From Chryseobacterium angstadtii (GTDB lineage Bacteria; Bacteroidota; Bacteroidia; Flavobacteriales; Weeksellaceae), in the NCBI RefSeq assembly GCF_001045465.1, contig NZ_LFND01000003.1, positions 248,001 through 312,000 of the forward strand: 64,000 bases of DNA, read 5' to 3'. Below the pieces are notes generated by a model. The model saw only the letters and a list, made by a program, of their open reading frames with translations, made no database searches and was not told the origin of the DNA. Below, piece after piece: positions 43,821 through 51,773 of this stretch. Both the position numbers and the translations under genes were made by a program. Positions within the stretch are counted from its first letter, which is position 1, and every line of letters starts with the position of its first letter.

Positions 43821-45394
43821 AAGAACAGAGTCTTTGGCAGTTTATCATAGAACAGCAGGATAAATTAGGAATCCAGGTGGTACAGCATCTCGGATTAACA
43901 TTTCTGTCATTAATTCTGGCGATTGTGGTTGGAGTACCTTTGGGAATCCTTATTGCGAGACAAAGAAAGCTTTCCAGCCCGGTGCTGGGTATTGCAGGCG
44001 TTTTGCAGACCATTCCCAGTATTGCACTTCTCGGGTTTATGATTCCTGTTTTTGGAATTGGAGCAAAACCGGCAATTGCAGCCCTTCTGATTTATGCTCT
44101 TTTACCCATTATCCGGAACACTTATACCGGAATTAAAGGAGTAGACCCGGTCGTAATTGAGGCTGCCAAAGCGATGGGAATGAATCGGAATCAGCTTCTT
44201 TTTAAGGTTGAACTTCCATTGGCGATGTCTGTCATCATAGCAGGAATCAGAACCGCAGCGGTTATTAATGTTGGAGTAGCCACCTTAGCCTCTTTTGTTG
44301 CGGCAGGCGGTTTGGGTGAGTTTATTTTTGGGGGAATTTCCCTCAATAATACCAATATGATTCTGGCGGGTGCAATTCCGGCTGCATTGCTGGCGATTTT
44401 GCTGGATCAGATCATTGCGGTTATACAGAAATCGGGCTATCAGGTGTTTCAGAAACTGAAATATGGAATTCCGGTTATCCTGCTTATGATCGGAGCCGGA
44501 TATGTATTTTTTTCTTCTTCGGATCATCGGTTGAAAGCCGGTTTTACACCTGAATTTATGGGACGGCAGGACGGCGATCTCGGTTTGCGTTCCGTGTATG
44601 GGCTCAATGTAAACCCGCTTGTGGTGAATGATGCGATTATGTACAAAGCTGCATATGAAGAAGACCTGGATCTCATCAGCGGCTATTCTACAGATGGCAG
44701 AATCAAAGCTTTTGATCTGTATGTACTGGAAGACGATAAAAAAATATTTCCGCCTTATTTCGCTGCTCCCATTATTAAAACCAAAACACTGGAAAAATTC
44801 CCGGAGATTGAAGAAACACTGAATCTGTTGGCAGGGAAATTTAACGATTCTATCATGACAGATCTTAACTACAAGGCAGACGAGCTTCATCAAACTCCTG
44901 AAAGAATAGCCAAAGATTTTCTGATTAAAAATAATCTCTACAAAAGCCCCCGAAAAGGAAATTTAAAAACGATACGGATTGGCTCCAAGATCTTTGGTGA
45001 GCAGTATATTCTTGCCCAAATGTATACTTTGCTTATTCAGGGGTATACAGATTATAAAGTAGAAACGAAAACAGGTCTGGGAGGAACGAAAATATGTTTT
45101 GATGCACTGATGAATGACGCCATTGATCTTTATCCGGAATATACGGGAACAGGGCTTCTTGTACTTTTAAAACCATCGGAACAAACTGTAAAAACAGTGA
45201 TTCAAAGTGCGGATAAAACCTATCAGTATGTCAGTTCAGAATTTGAAAAACAGTATGGAATTCAATGGCTCAAACCACTTGGGTTTAATAATGCCTATGC
45301 TTTGATGATGCGCAGAAAACAGGCCGATGAGCTTGGAATAAAAAAGATTTCGGATTTGAAAAGGTATTTTGATGGAGGAAATAGCGATCAATAA
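43817..45394 (+). CDS. ABC permease fused to a circularly permuted substrate-binding domain (EgtU-like)
   Basis: A 525-residue fusion. Residues about 20-235 are a betaine-type permease with the EAA loop (VIEAAKAMGMNRNQLLFKVELP). The rest is a glycine-betaine/OpuCC/EgtU-type binding domain, but its parts are swapped. Residues about 239-375 match the usual second half (EFMGRQDGDLGL, GYSTDGRI, LEDDKKIFPPY, LNYKADE), while residues about 384-520 match the usual first half (IRIGSKIFGEQYILAQM, DLYPEYTGTG, GFNNAYALMMRR, ISDL). The break falls just after ISDL, and the second block begins with what normally follows it. Both halves are full, so ligand binding is probably retained. Expected ligand: ergothioneine or a betaine. 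Confidence 0.85.
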   Translation: MKEQSLWQFIIEQQDKLGIQVVQHLGLTFLSLILAIVVGVPLGILIARQRKLSSPVLGIAGVLQTIPSIALLGFMIPVFGIGAKPAIAALLIYALLPIIRNTYTGIKGVDPVVIEAAKAMGMNRNQLLFKVELPLAMSVIIAGIRTAAVINVGVATLASFVAAGGLGEFIFGGISLNNTNMILAGAIPAALLAILLDQIIAVIQKSGYQVFQKLKYGIPVILLMIGAGYVFFSSSDHRLKAGFTPEFMGRQDGDLGLRSVYGLNVNPLVVNDAIMYKAAYEEDLDLISGYSTDGRIKAFDLYVLEDDKKIFPPYFAAPIIKTKTLEKFPEIEETLNLLAGKFNDSIMTDLNYKADELHQTPERIAKDFLIKNNLYKSPRKGNLKTIRIGSKIFGEQYILAQMYTLLIQGYTDYKVETKTGLGGTKICFDALMNDAIDLYPEYTGTGLLVLLKPSEQTVKTVIQSADKTYQYVSSEFEKQYGIQWLKPLGFNNAYALMMRRKQADELGIKKISDLKRYFDGGNSDQ

Positions 45395-45444
45395 TTCCGA
45401 CTGTGAGAATATAAATACACTGAACCTATAAGTTATTTTATAAG

Positions 45445-45478
45445 CCTCACTGGTTTCCAAAACCTGTGAGGTTTTTTT
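45445..45478 (+). terminator. Terminator of the egt-transporter operon
   Basis: CCTCACTGG (45445-45453) pairs with CCTGTGAGG (45463-45471) with a single T-T mismatch, followed by seven T. Confidence 0.75.
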
Positions 45479-45514
45479 AATCATAGCAATTAATTTTTTT
45501 CCAAAGATCATTAT

Positions 45515-46036
45515 TTACCGATCCCTCAATTTTTCAAGGGACAAAGGAAATGTCATCTTCTGATCCGTTATATTTCGGTACCCCGTATTTTCAAATTCAA
45601 ATATGATATCATAATAGATGGACGTTTCTATGACGTTACCTGTGATTTTTCCAAATGTTATTTTTTTCACATCTACCGGATTGTGGGAATGGGAAAGATA
45701 AATAGATCCGTCAATATAACCGGGATCGGGATTGATTGGAAATTCAAAGGTTTTATTTTCCAGTTCATGAATATTGATCTTCTTTGAAGGAATAAAATCT
45801 AATACAATGGATGTTTTGGTATTTTGTTTTTCAAAGCGGAAATCACGCAGAAGGATTTTTATCTGAAAGTATTTTTCACCGTCAGATCCATCCCAGTTTG
45901 AATTTTTTATTTCTGCACTAGCAGGCTTGAGGAGAGTAATATCGAAATTTTTCAAAGCTTTTTGGGCATTAAAAAGAGTACAGCCTATTGAAATCAGAAA
46001 GATATACAAGCCGAACAGAATTGTTTTTTTCTTCAT
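45515..46036 (-). CDS. Putative lipoprotein of unknown function
   Basis: A 173-residue protein, not recognised. The N-terminus (MKKKTILFGLYIFLISIGC) looks like a lipoprotein signal with Cys19 as the lipid site. The remainder is beta-rich with alternating charged residues (EKYFQIKILLRDFRFEKQ, ITGNVIETSIYYDIIFEF). It forms a leftward group with the membrane-protein gene and the coding remnant upstream. No enzyme motif is visible. Confidence 0.55.
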   Translation of the reverse strand: MKKKTILFGLYIFLISIGCTLFNAQKALKNFDITLLKPASAEIKNSNWDGSDGEKYFQIKILLRDFRFEKQNTKTSIVLDFIPSKKINIHELENKTFEFPINPDPGYIDGSIYLSHSHNPVDVKKITFGKITGNVIETSIYYDIIFEFENTGYRNITDQKMTFPLSLEKLRDR

Positions 46037-46074
46037 AAGATTAGATATTATTTTCTTTCAGGCAGATAATCGGT

Positions 46075-46254
46075 TATATTCAGTTTCCGGAGCAATGTTT
46101 CCAGCTTTCTCCAGTCTTCATAAGTGACTAAAAAAGAATTTTGATTTACTTTTAAATCACTGCTGAAGCTATACTGATCACACCCGAAACAAAGATCAAT
46201 ATAAGACCACTTTTTTGCGTTATAAATGAACTGACCATCTTTCTGATCATCAGT
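46075..46254 (-). pseudogene. Start-less coding remnant directly after a membrane-protein stop codon
   Basis: Read on the minus strand, an open frame of 59 codons begins immediately after, and in frame with, the TAA of the membrane-protein gene (46255-46257) and ends with TAA at 46075-46077. Its translation looks like real protein (KKWSYIDLCFGCDQYSF, then NSFLVTYEDWRKLETLL), with a C-x-x-C pair, but contains no ATG, GTG or TTG codon. I read it as the 3' remnant of a deleted gene. Read-through extension of the upstream protein is a less likely alternative. Confidence 0.4.
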
Positions 46255-46707
46255 TTAATTATTTTCCGGGTTGAATTTTTTACTCCTTTTCCAGTCATAG
46301 ATAAGCCCTGAAATAGGGTAAATAATACTTGTGAGCAATACTTTTTCAAAAATAAGCAATTCCGATTGTCCGTCAGGATTTTCCATTGTGACAGAACTAA
46401 GCTGCAAGAGCAGATCACTTCCGAATACAAACAGAGAAATCATAAAGGCGAGAAGAAGTACATAGGATAAAACCTCATTTTTAATCTTTCCTAATGCCAG
46501 CCAATATCCTATTCCTGTAATCCCCAGAAAAATAAGATCTGTTGTAAAATGTTCCGCGTAATAAGAATCAATGGAGAAGAGTTCTCCGATAAAACTGGAG
46601 GTATTATAAGCCAACTCATGAGCAATCAATGCCCCGATTGAAATTAAGCAGCTGGAAAGGGCAATAAGCCCCATGAGGATTCCTATAAATAATCCTTTAC
46701 GTTTCAT
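46255..46707 (-). CDS. Small membrane protein of unknown function
   Basis: About 150 residues from the ATG at 46707 (an upstream in-frame start at 46743 would add 12 polar residues and looks less likely). Four hydrophobic segments: ILMGLIALSSCLISIGALIA, LIFLGITGIGYWLALG, VLSYVLLLAFMISLFVFG, and a weaker IYPISGLIYDW near the end. No family is recognised. It may form a unit with the lipoprotein downstream. Confidence 0.5.
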   Translation of the reverse strand: MKRKGLFIGILMGLIALSSCLISIGALIAHELAYNTSSFIGELFSIDSYYAEHFTTDLIFLGITGIGYWLALGKIKNEVLSYVLLLAFMISLFVFGSDLLLQLSSVTMENPDGQSELLIFEKVLLTSIIYPISGLIYDWKRSKKFNPENN

Positions 46708-46806
46708 GATTCTATTAGTTTTGAAAACGTCGCTTTTACACAACGATTAAAGATAATATTTATTGTCGTAAAATACAATTGAGTTCTATGGTTTCCTGAA
46801 ATAGGA

Positions 46807-46847
46807 ATAAAAAACACAAGAGACCGCCCGAAAAAGGACAGTCTCTT
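46807..46847 (-). terminator. Terminator of the DUF4249/TonB-receptor pair
   Basis: On the minus strand AAGAGACTGTCC pairs with GGGCGGTCTCTT (plus-strand arms 46836-46847 and 46818-46829) over 12 positions with two G-U pairs, and T-rich sequence follows. Confidence 0.7.
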
Positions 46848-46868
46848 ATTCATATTTTGATTATTGAT

Positions 46869-47684
46869 TTATTGAATAATAAAGCTTTTTCTTTGCGTTG
46901 TATGTGCTGAGAAATATCCCAAAGCACCATTGTTGATATTGCTCGGAGGATTGGAAGGAGTAATCCCTCCGCCCGGGCCGCCGTCCCCTGAAATCTGCAG
47001 AAGAGCGGAGTAGAAGGTGAATACATTATGATCAATGGACTGCATTTCTACATGAATGGTATCTCCAACCACTACTTTATGGCTGGTAGGGTCATCGTCG
47101 TCCTCTTCATTAGGAAGAAACAATGGCCTTTGATTCACCATACCGTTGTTGATATTATCCGAAAATACTTCAAATGTCTTTTTAGGGATATTGTTGACTG
47201 TAAAATTAAAAAGATAACGGTTTCCCAATGCCTGAGGATCTGTGAAAACAGGTAAAAGAGTATAAGTGGTTTCACTTCCGAATGTGAAGGAGTCCTGTGT
47301 AAGACCGTCAAAATTCACTACTTCAGGCATCGTACTCTGGGCGGTGTATTCTTTTCCTTCCGCCTGTACTTTCAGGGTATAAGTTCTGCCTGTAACTCCG
47401 GTAAAAGCAGTTGTCTTATACCTTCCGTCGCTTACATACTGCAGGATCTCGGTCTGACCGGTATTGTCGCTTAAAATCACCTGAGCACCGGTCACAGCAG
47501 GATACTGATTGCTTTGCGTAAAGGCCACCGATTTTGTTATTCTTACAAAATAAGGCCCCGGCTGATTCGTGATATTGCCTTCTATAACAATGTTTCCGCT
47601 TTTGTCGTCCAGATCCAGATCAATCTCCTTTTCACAGGAAGTGACTAAAAACAGCGATAATATGATTAAAATAATATTTTTCAT
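46869..47684 (-). CDS. DUF4249 lipoprotein (partner of TonB-dependent receptor)
   Basis: A 271-residue lipoprotein with signal MKNIILIILSLFLVTSC followed by EKEIDLDLDDKSG, the CEKEID start typical of DUF4249 proteins. Beta-rich repeats of Ig type follow (VIEGNITNQPGPYFVRIT, TYTLKVQAEGKEYTAQST). DUF4249 genes in Bacteroidota nearly always sit next to a TonB-dependent receptor and are thought to be its surface-exposed lipoprotein partner, in the manner of SusD. Here the receptor gene is 3 bp upstream. The ligand is unknown. Confidence 0.85.
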   Translation of the reverse strand: MKNIILIILSLFLVTSCEKEIDLDLDDKSGNIVIEGNITNQPGPYFVRITKSVAFTQSNQYPAVTGAQVILSDNTGQTEILQYVSDGRYKTTAFTGVTGRTYTLKVQAEGKEYTAQSTMPEVVNFDGLTQDSFTFGSETTYTLLPVFTDPQALGNRYLFNFTVNNIPKKTFEVFSDNINNGMVNQRPLFLPNEEDDDDPTSHKVVVGDTIHVEMQSIDHNVFTFYSALLQISGDGGPGGGITPSNPPSNINNGALGYFSAHTTQRKSFIIQ

Positions 47685-47687
47685 GAT

Positions 47688-50018
47688 CTAAAATTTGAAA
47701 TTATAAGTGATGTTAGGTACCCAACGGAATAATGAAGTCTGCATGGCACGGGTAGTTCCCGGGTTATTCGGGTTATCTTCAAACGTGATGGTATAGGCAT
47801 TTTCACGGCCGTAGATATTGTAAATACCGAATGACCATGAGCCTTTGAAACGTTTTGTAGATTCCGGTTCATAAGTGGCGCTCAGATCCATTCTGTGATA
47901 AGCCGGCATTCTGTCGGCATTTCTGCTGCTGTACTGGAAAACAGTCTGTCCGTTCAGTTCATATTTGGCTGTCGGGAAAGTCACTGCGTTTCCTGTACTG
48001 TAAAGGAATAATCCGGATAAAGACCATTTTTTATTCAGTTCATACGTGGCAACAATAGAAAGGTCATGGGTTTTGTCCATTCTGGCATTATACCATTCAT
48101 TATCGTTGATGCCGTCTATTTTTCTTTCAGTTTTAGATAAAGTATAGGAAATCCATCCCGTCAGTCTGCCGCTTTTCTTTTTGGCGATAAGCTCCAAACC
48201 ATAGGCTCTGCCTTTCCCGTAAAGTAATTCACTTTCTACATCGGCAGCGGTATCAAAAGTAATTTGAGCCCCGTTTTTAAAGTCGATCTGGTTTTGCATA
48301 GACTTGTAATAGATCTCGGCATTCAGCTCATAATTATTGTTATTGAAATTTCGGCTGTATCCGGCACTGATCTGATCCGCGATTTCAGGTTTCACAGAAT
48401 AGCTGCTCCCGATCCACTGATCTGTAGGATTTCCGCTGCTGCTGTTGCTCAGAAGGTGAAGGTTCTGCGTATTGCGGGAATATCCGGCTTTGATGCTGCT
48501 TACCTCATTAATGCGATAATTGGCACTGATTCTCGGCTCCAGATTAACATACGTCTTTCCGAATTTTCCTTTCTCTAAAAACCGGCTGTCTGTAATAACC
48601 CCGTTTTCATAAGTATTGTAAGTATCACCTCCCAAAATACTGAATGTAGAAAGTCTTAAACCATAATTAACGGTAAGTTTTTCAGTCGCTTTGAAATCGT
48701 CATTGATGTACAGGGCATTCTCCCACGATTTTCTCGGGTTTCTTGGAAAGCTGCTCACACTCGTTCCTGAAGCGCTGCTTGGGGTAATCGTATGGTAAAT
48801 AGACTGTAGCCCGAAACGCACGGAATGCTTGTTACCTGCAAACCACGTAAAATCCTGCTTAAGGTTGAAATCCTCAATCTGCGAGTCCAGGCCGAAAGTA
48901 TTATCGTTGCTTTTAAGGCTGATTTTATAATTGTAATTGCTGTAAATTAATGAAGTGTTGGAAAATAATTTGCTGTTGATGATGCTGTTCCATCTCAGGG
49001 TAGCTGTTGTATTTCCCCAGTCTGTAGAAAAAGTATCTCCGAGTCCCAGAACGTCTCTTCCGAAATACCCGGAAAGATAAAGACGGTTATTGTCATTGAT
49101 CTGATAATTAGCCTTTAAATTAAGATCATAGAAATACAGTTTGCTGTCTTTGTAATCATCACTCGTCTTCAGAAATAAATCGGCATAGGTTCTTCTTCCG
49201 GAAACAATGAACGATGATTTTTCCTTTTGAATAGGCCCTTCAACACTTAATCTGCTGCTGATCAGCCCGATTCCTCCGTTTACATTATAATCCTTATTGT
49301 TCCCATCCTTCATCTTTACATCCATTACCGAAGAAAGACGGCCTCCATACTGGGCAGGGCTGTTTCCTTTAATGATACTGGCATCTTTCAGAGCATCGCT
49401 GTTAAACGTACTGAAAAAACCAAGTAAGTGCGAAGCATTATAAACAGGCGCTTCATCCAGCAAGATCAGGTTTTGGTCCGTAGCACCGCCTCTTACACTG
49501 AATCCGCTGCTGCCTTCACCATTGCTTTTAATCCCCGGTAAAAGCTGTATGGTTTTCATCACATCTCTTTCTCCGAATAAAACTGGCAGTTTTTCTATAT
49601 TTTTGATGCTCAGTGTTTCGGTTCCCATCTGAGCGGTGGTAAGGTTTTTGTCTTTTTTAATCCCTGAAATAACCACCTCATCAATTTTTCCTACTTTTCC
49701 GTCATCCTGATTAAGAGGTAAATCCAGCTTCGTATTCTGCTCAACCTTAATCGCCTGTTCAAAATCACGGTAACCCGGATAGGAAACAATTAACGTGTAG
49801 TTTCCCTCAGGAAGTGAAAGCGAATAAAAACCATATTCATTGGCAACCACTGAAATAGAGGGATCTTCGCTTACTTTTACCGTAACTCCAATCAGCAGTT
49901 CACCATTCTTTTGGTCTTTTACGGTACCGCTTACAGAATATTTTTGCTGTGCCAGAGCCAGGGAGCCGAAACAGAGCGCCGCGGCCGTGACAGCCGTTTT
50001 AAAAAACAATTTTTGCAT
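47688..50018 (-). CDS. TonB-dependent receptor with carboxypeptidase-regulatory-like domain
   Basis: A 776-residue outer-membrane receptor. The signal peptide MQKLFFKTAVTAAALCFGSLALAQ leads into a CarboxypepD_reg Ig-like domain (about 25-110; SVSGTVKDQKNGELLIGVTV). The plug follows with KNIEKLPVLFGERDVMKTIQ and GFSVRGGATDQNLILLDEAP, then a barrel of about 550 residues ending ITYNFKF with terminal Phe as a Bam signal. Co-transcribed with the DUF4249 lipoprotein. A possible -7 box TACGTTTG lies upstream (plus-strand 50137-50144). Confidence 0.9.
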   Translation of the reverse strand: MQKLFFKTAVTAAALCFGSLALAQQKYSVSGTVKDQKNGELLIGVTVKVSEDPSISVVANEYGFYSLSLPEGNYTLIVSYPGYRDFEQAIKVEQNTKLDLPLNQDDGKVGKIDEVVISGIKKDKNLTTAQMGTETLSIKNIEKLPVLFGERDVMKTIQLLPGIKSNGEGSSGFSVRGGATDQNLILLDEAPVYNASHLLGFFSTFNSDALKDASIIKGNSPAQYGGRLSSVMDVKMKDGNNKDYNVNGGIGLISSRLSVEGPIQKEKSSFIVSGRRTYADLFLKTSDDYKDSKLYFYDLNLKANYQINDNNRLYLSGYFGRDVLGLGDTFSTDWGNTTATLRWNSIINSKLFSNTSLIYSNYNYKISLKSNDNTFGLDSQIEDFNLKQDFTWFAGNKHSVRFGLQSIYHTITPSSASGTSVSSFPRNPRKSWENALYINDDFKATEKLTVNYGLRLSTFSILGGDTYNTYENGVITDSRFLEKGKFGKTYVNLEPRISANYRINEVSSIKAGYSRNTQNLHLLSNSSSGNPTDQWIGSSYSVKPEIADQISAGYSRNFNNNNYELNAEIYYKSMQNQIDFKNGAQITFDTAADVESELLYGKGRAYGLELIAKKKSGRLTGWISYTLSKTERKIDGINDNEWYNARMDKTHDLSIVATYELNKKWSLSGLFLYSTGNAVTFPTAKYELNGQTVFQYSSRNADRMPAYHRMDLSATYEPESTKRFKGSWSFGIYNIYGRENAYTITFEDNPNNPGTTRAMQTSLFRWVPNITYNFKF

Positions 50019-50766
50019 TGAGTTTAAATTTTAATGTAGTAGAAATCTATCAAATAGTCTATTGAATTGGATGGATGTTACAGAAAATTAGAATAATGAA
50101 ACTTTAGATGTTAGGATATGGCTTTTAGTTTACTGTCAAACGTAAAAAAACAACCGATATTACTGTCTTTGGAAAAAAAATGTGGTATTGTGCACTTTGA
50201 TGCGAAATATTTCTTCTCCGCTTTTCCTTCTTCGGGTAGAATAAATAGGCTGCATGTCGTAATCTGATTCATAGTTTTTAGTGGTTATTCTGAAAAAGTG
50301 GAAAATTCCCCATTTAGAGAATACAAAAATAATAAAATACCTTTATCAGGCTTATTTTTAATTGTTATCTTTTGGTAATAAACGATATAGCGTGTATAAT
50401 CTGACTTTTTATTTTCGATATCCATACGATCATTGTGAGGCACAAAACTATGCTGAAAAGAGCCTGCGAATGTTCGGGATTATCGGGACGAACTGATTTT
50501 AAGTTAAAAAAAACATATGGTTAATTGTTTGTAAATTAATTGATTGTATGGTTTTCAGCGTTGCGGCTTATAAATCCGAACCTTTTTATATTCTGAAATG
50601 ACTAGCCAGAGAAATATTTTTAATATTAATTCATAACTGCGATCTTATGAGCCCGATCTGAATTATAGAGAGGATTGCCCGCAAAATGGTGTATATTTGT
50701 TTGTGAAATTTTATTGCCGGGTAACTTTTCCGGTTGCGTTCCACATCAATAAATGACTGGTAGAAT
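50019..50766 (+). other. 748-bp divergent intergenic region
   Basis: Region between the leftward TonB-receptor gene and the rightward LysE gene. It carries a leftward -7 candidate (TACGTTTG on the minus strand, 50137-50144, no good -33) and a rightward one (TATATTTG, 50692-50699). No gene, terminator or clear repeat was found in the remaining AT-rich DNA. Confidence 0.45.
50692..50699 (+). promoter_or_regulatory. -7 element for the LysE-family gene
   Basis: TATATTTG is an exact match to TAnnTTTG, about 68 nt before the start codon at 50767. A TTG at 50675-50677 is 14 nt upstream, a little close for a standard -33 element. Confidence 0.45.
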
Positions 50767-51402
50767 ATGATTCCACTTCACGATCTTCTGTTTTTTGTCC
50801 TGGCTGCTCTTGTGTTAGTTATAAGTCCCGGCCCTAATATGATTTATTTAATTTCAAAATCGATAACACAGGGAAAAAAATCGGGACTGATTTCACTGGC
50901 CGGCGTAGTCTGCGGTTTTCTGTTTCACATAGTTATGGTATCTTTTGGATTGACGGCTGTATTGCTGGCCGTTCCGATGGCTTACACGGTTCTGAAAACA
51001 TTGGGAACGGTTTATCTCTTATATCTGGCTTATCAGGCAATTAAACCGAAAAGTAAAAATATATTTGAGGTAGACAGCAACGGGAAGCATGATGGTCCTA
51101 AAAAACTGTTCACGATCGGTTTTCTGACGAATGTACTGAATCCGAAAGTAGCGGTCTTTTATCTTTCATTTTTTCCACAGTTCATTAAACCGGAATATGG
51201 TTCTGTTTTTACCCAAAGTCTGGAACTTGGCGTTATTCAGGTGTTCGTAAGTTTCAGTGTTAATTTTATCATTGTGCTGACTGCTGCAAGAGTGGCTGTG
51301 TTTTTTGCGAATAATCCTTTGTGGATTAAGGTACAAAAATGGTTTATGGCAAGTGTTTTAGCTTTTCTGGCTGTAAAAATGGCTTTGTCAAAGGCTAAAT
51401 AG
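50767..51402 (+). CDS. LysE/RhtB-family amino-acid exporter
   Basis: A 211-residue inner-membrane protein of the LysE family. The diagnostic start is present (LVLVISPGPNMIYLISKSI; PGPN motif near residues 22-25), along with TLGTVYLLYLAYQAIK, the segment GFLTNVLNPKVAVFYLSFFPQF and about six membrane helices in total, at the usual length. It exports amino acids or their derivatives using the proton gradient. Monocistronic, with no neighbour that reveals the substrate. Confidence 0.9.
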   Translation: MIPLHDLLFFVLAALVLVISPGPNMIYLISKSITQGKKSGLISLAGVVCGFLFHIVMVSFGLTAVLLAVPMAYTVLKTLGTVYLLYLAYQAIKPKSKNIFEVDSNGKHDGPKKLFTIGFLTNVLNPKVAVFYLSFFPQFIKPEYGSVFTQSLELGVIQVFVSFSVNFIIVLTAARVAVFFANNPLWIKVQKWFMASVLAFLAVKMALSKAK

Positions 51403-51404
51403 CT

Positions 51405-51590
51405 AGAACTCGGGATGACGTTTTCTAATAGTAAGGCTGAGGTTTTTATCATTTTTAAGATAAACAAAGGCAAAAACTTATTCTCGTTATACAACTTCTT
51501 TGTTTTACCTTGATGAACGAAGTGTCTTTGTTTCTCTTTACACTCATCCGCACGAAATATTCCTTTGTTTTTCTTTGCGATAAATATGCA
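51405..51590 (+). repeat. Composite dispersed repeat, copy B
   Basis: AGAACTCGGGATGACG (51405-51420) and, about 100 bp on, a block from AACGAAGTG (about 51516) to CTTTGCGATAAATA (about 51586) repeat the two motifs of 3069-3260 in the same order and orientation. The block sits in the 371-bp gap between the LysE gene and the T9SS-secreted protein; the rest of that gap holds only the promoter at 51695. Confidence 0.5.
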
Positions 51591-51694
51591 CTATAAAAGA
51601 AATCAAACCACCTGTAATCCTATCTGTTTTCTGTAAACTGTTCCCAAAGAATTATTTAAATAAAATACTGATGAGAGTCTGTTTTTATGTCTGA

Positions 51695-51724
51695 TTGATA
51701 TATAAAAAGTATTGTGTATTTTTG
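51695..51724 (+). promoter_or_regulatory. Promoter for the T9SS-secreted protein
   Basis: TTG at 51695-51697, a 19-nt spacer and TATTTTTG at 51717-51724 match the flavobacterial consensus. The start of transcription near 51731 lies after the first in-frame start codon at 51714, confirming the ATG at 51774 as the true start. Confidence 0.65.
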
Positions 51725-51773
51725 CGCCTCGTTGAAAATAACACCAACGATAAAAAATAATAACCATCATTCA

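Noticed and set aside
43817..45394. Explaining the swapped binding-domain halves by a frameshift or missing downstream gene
   Set aside because: The whole protein is one open frame, both halves are complete and single-copy, and a terminator follows directly with no further SBP sequence.
42894..45394. Plain osmoprotectant (betaine) transporter as the first-choice call
   Set aside because: Possible by family, but the 3-bp coupling to egtB makes ergothioneine or hercynine the better working hypothesis; kept only as an alternative.
46152..46430. Leftward open frame of 92 codons overlapping the membrane-protein gene
   Set aside because: It is out of frame with a better-supported membrane protein, and its hydrophobic tail seems a by-product of base composition.
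51714..51773. Longer N-terminus for the T9SS-secreted protein
   Set aside because: The frame start lies inside the promoter (51695-51724), and the signal peptide begins at 51774.
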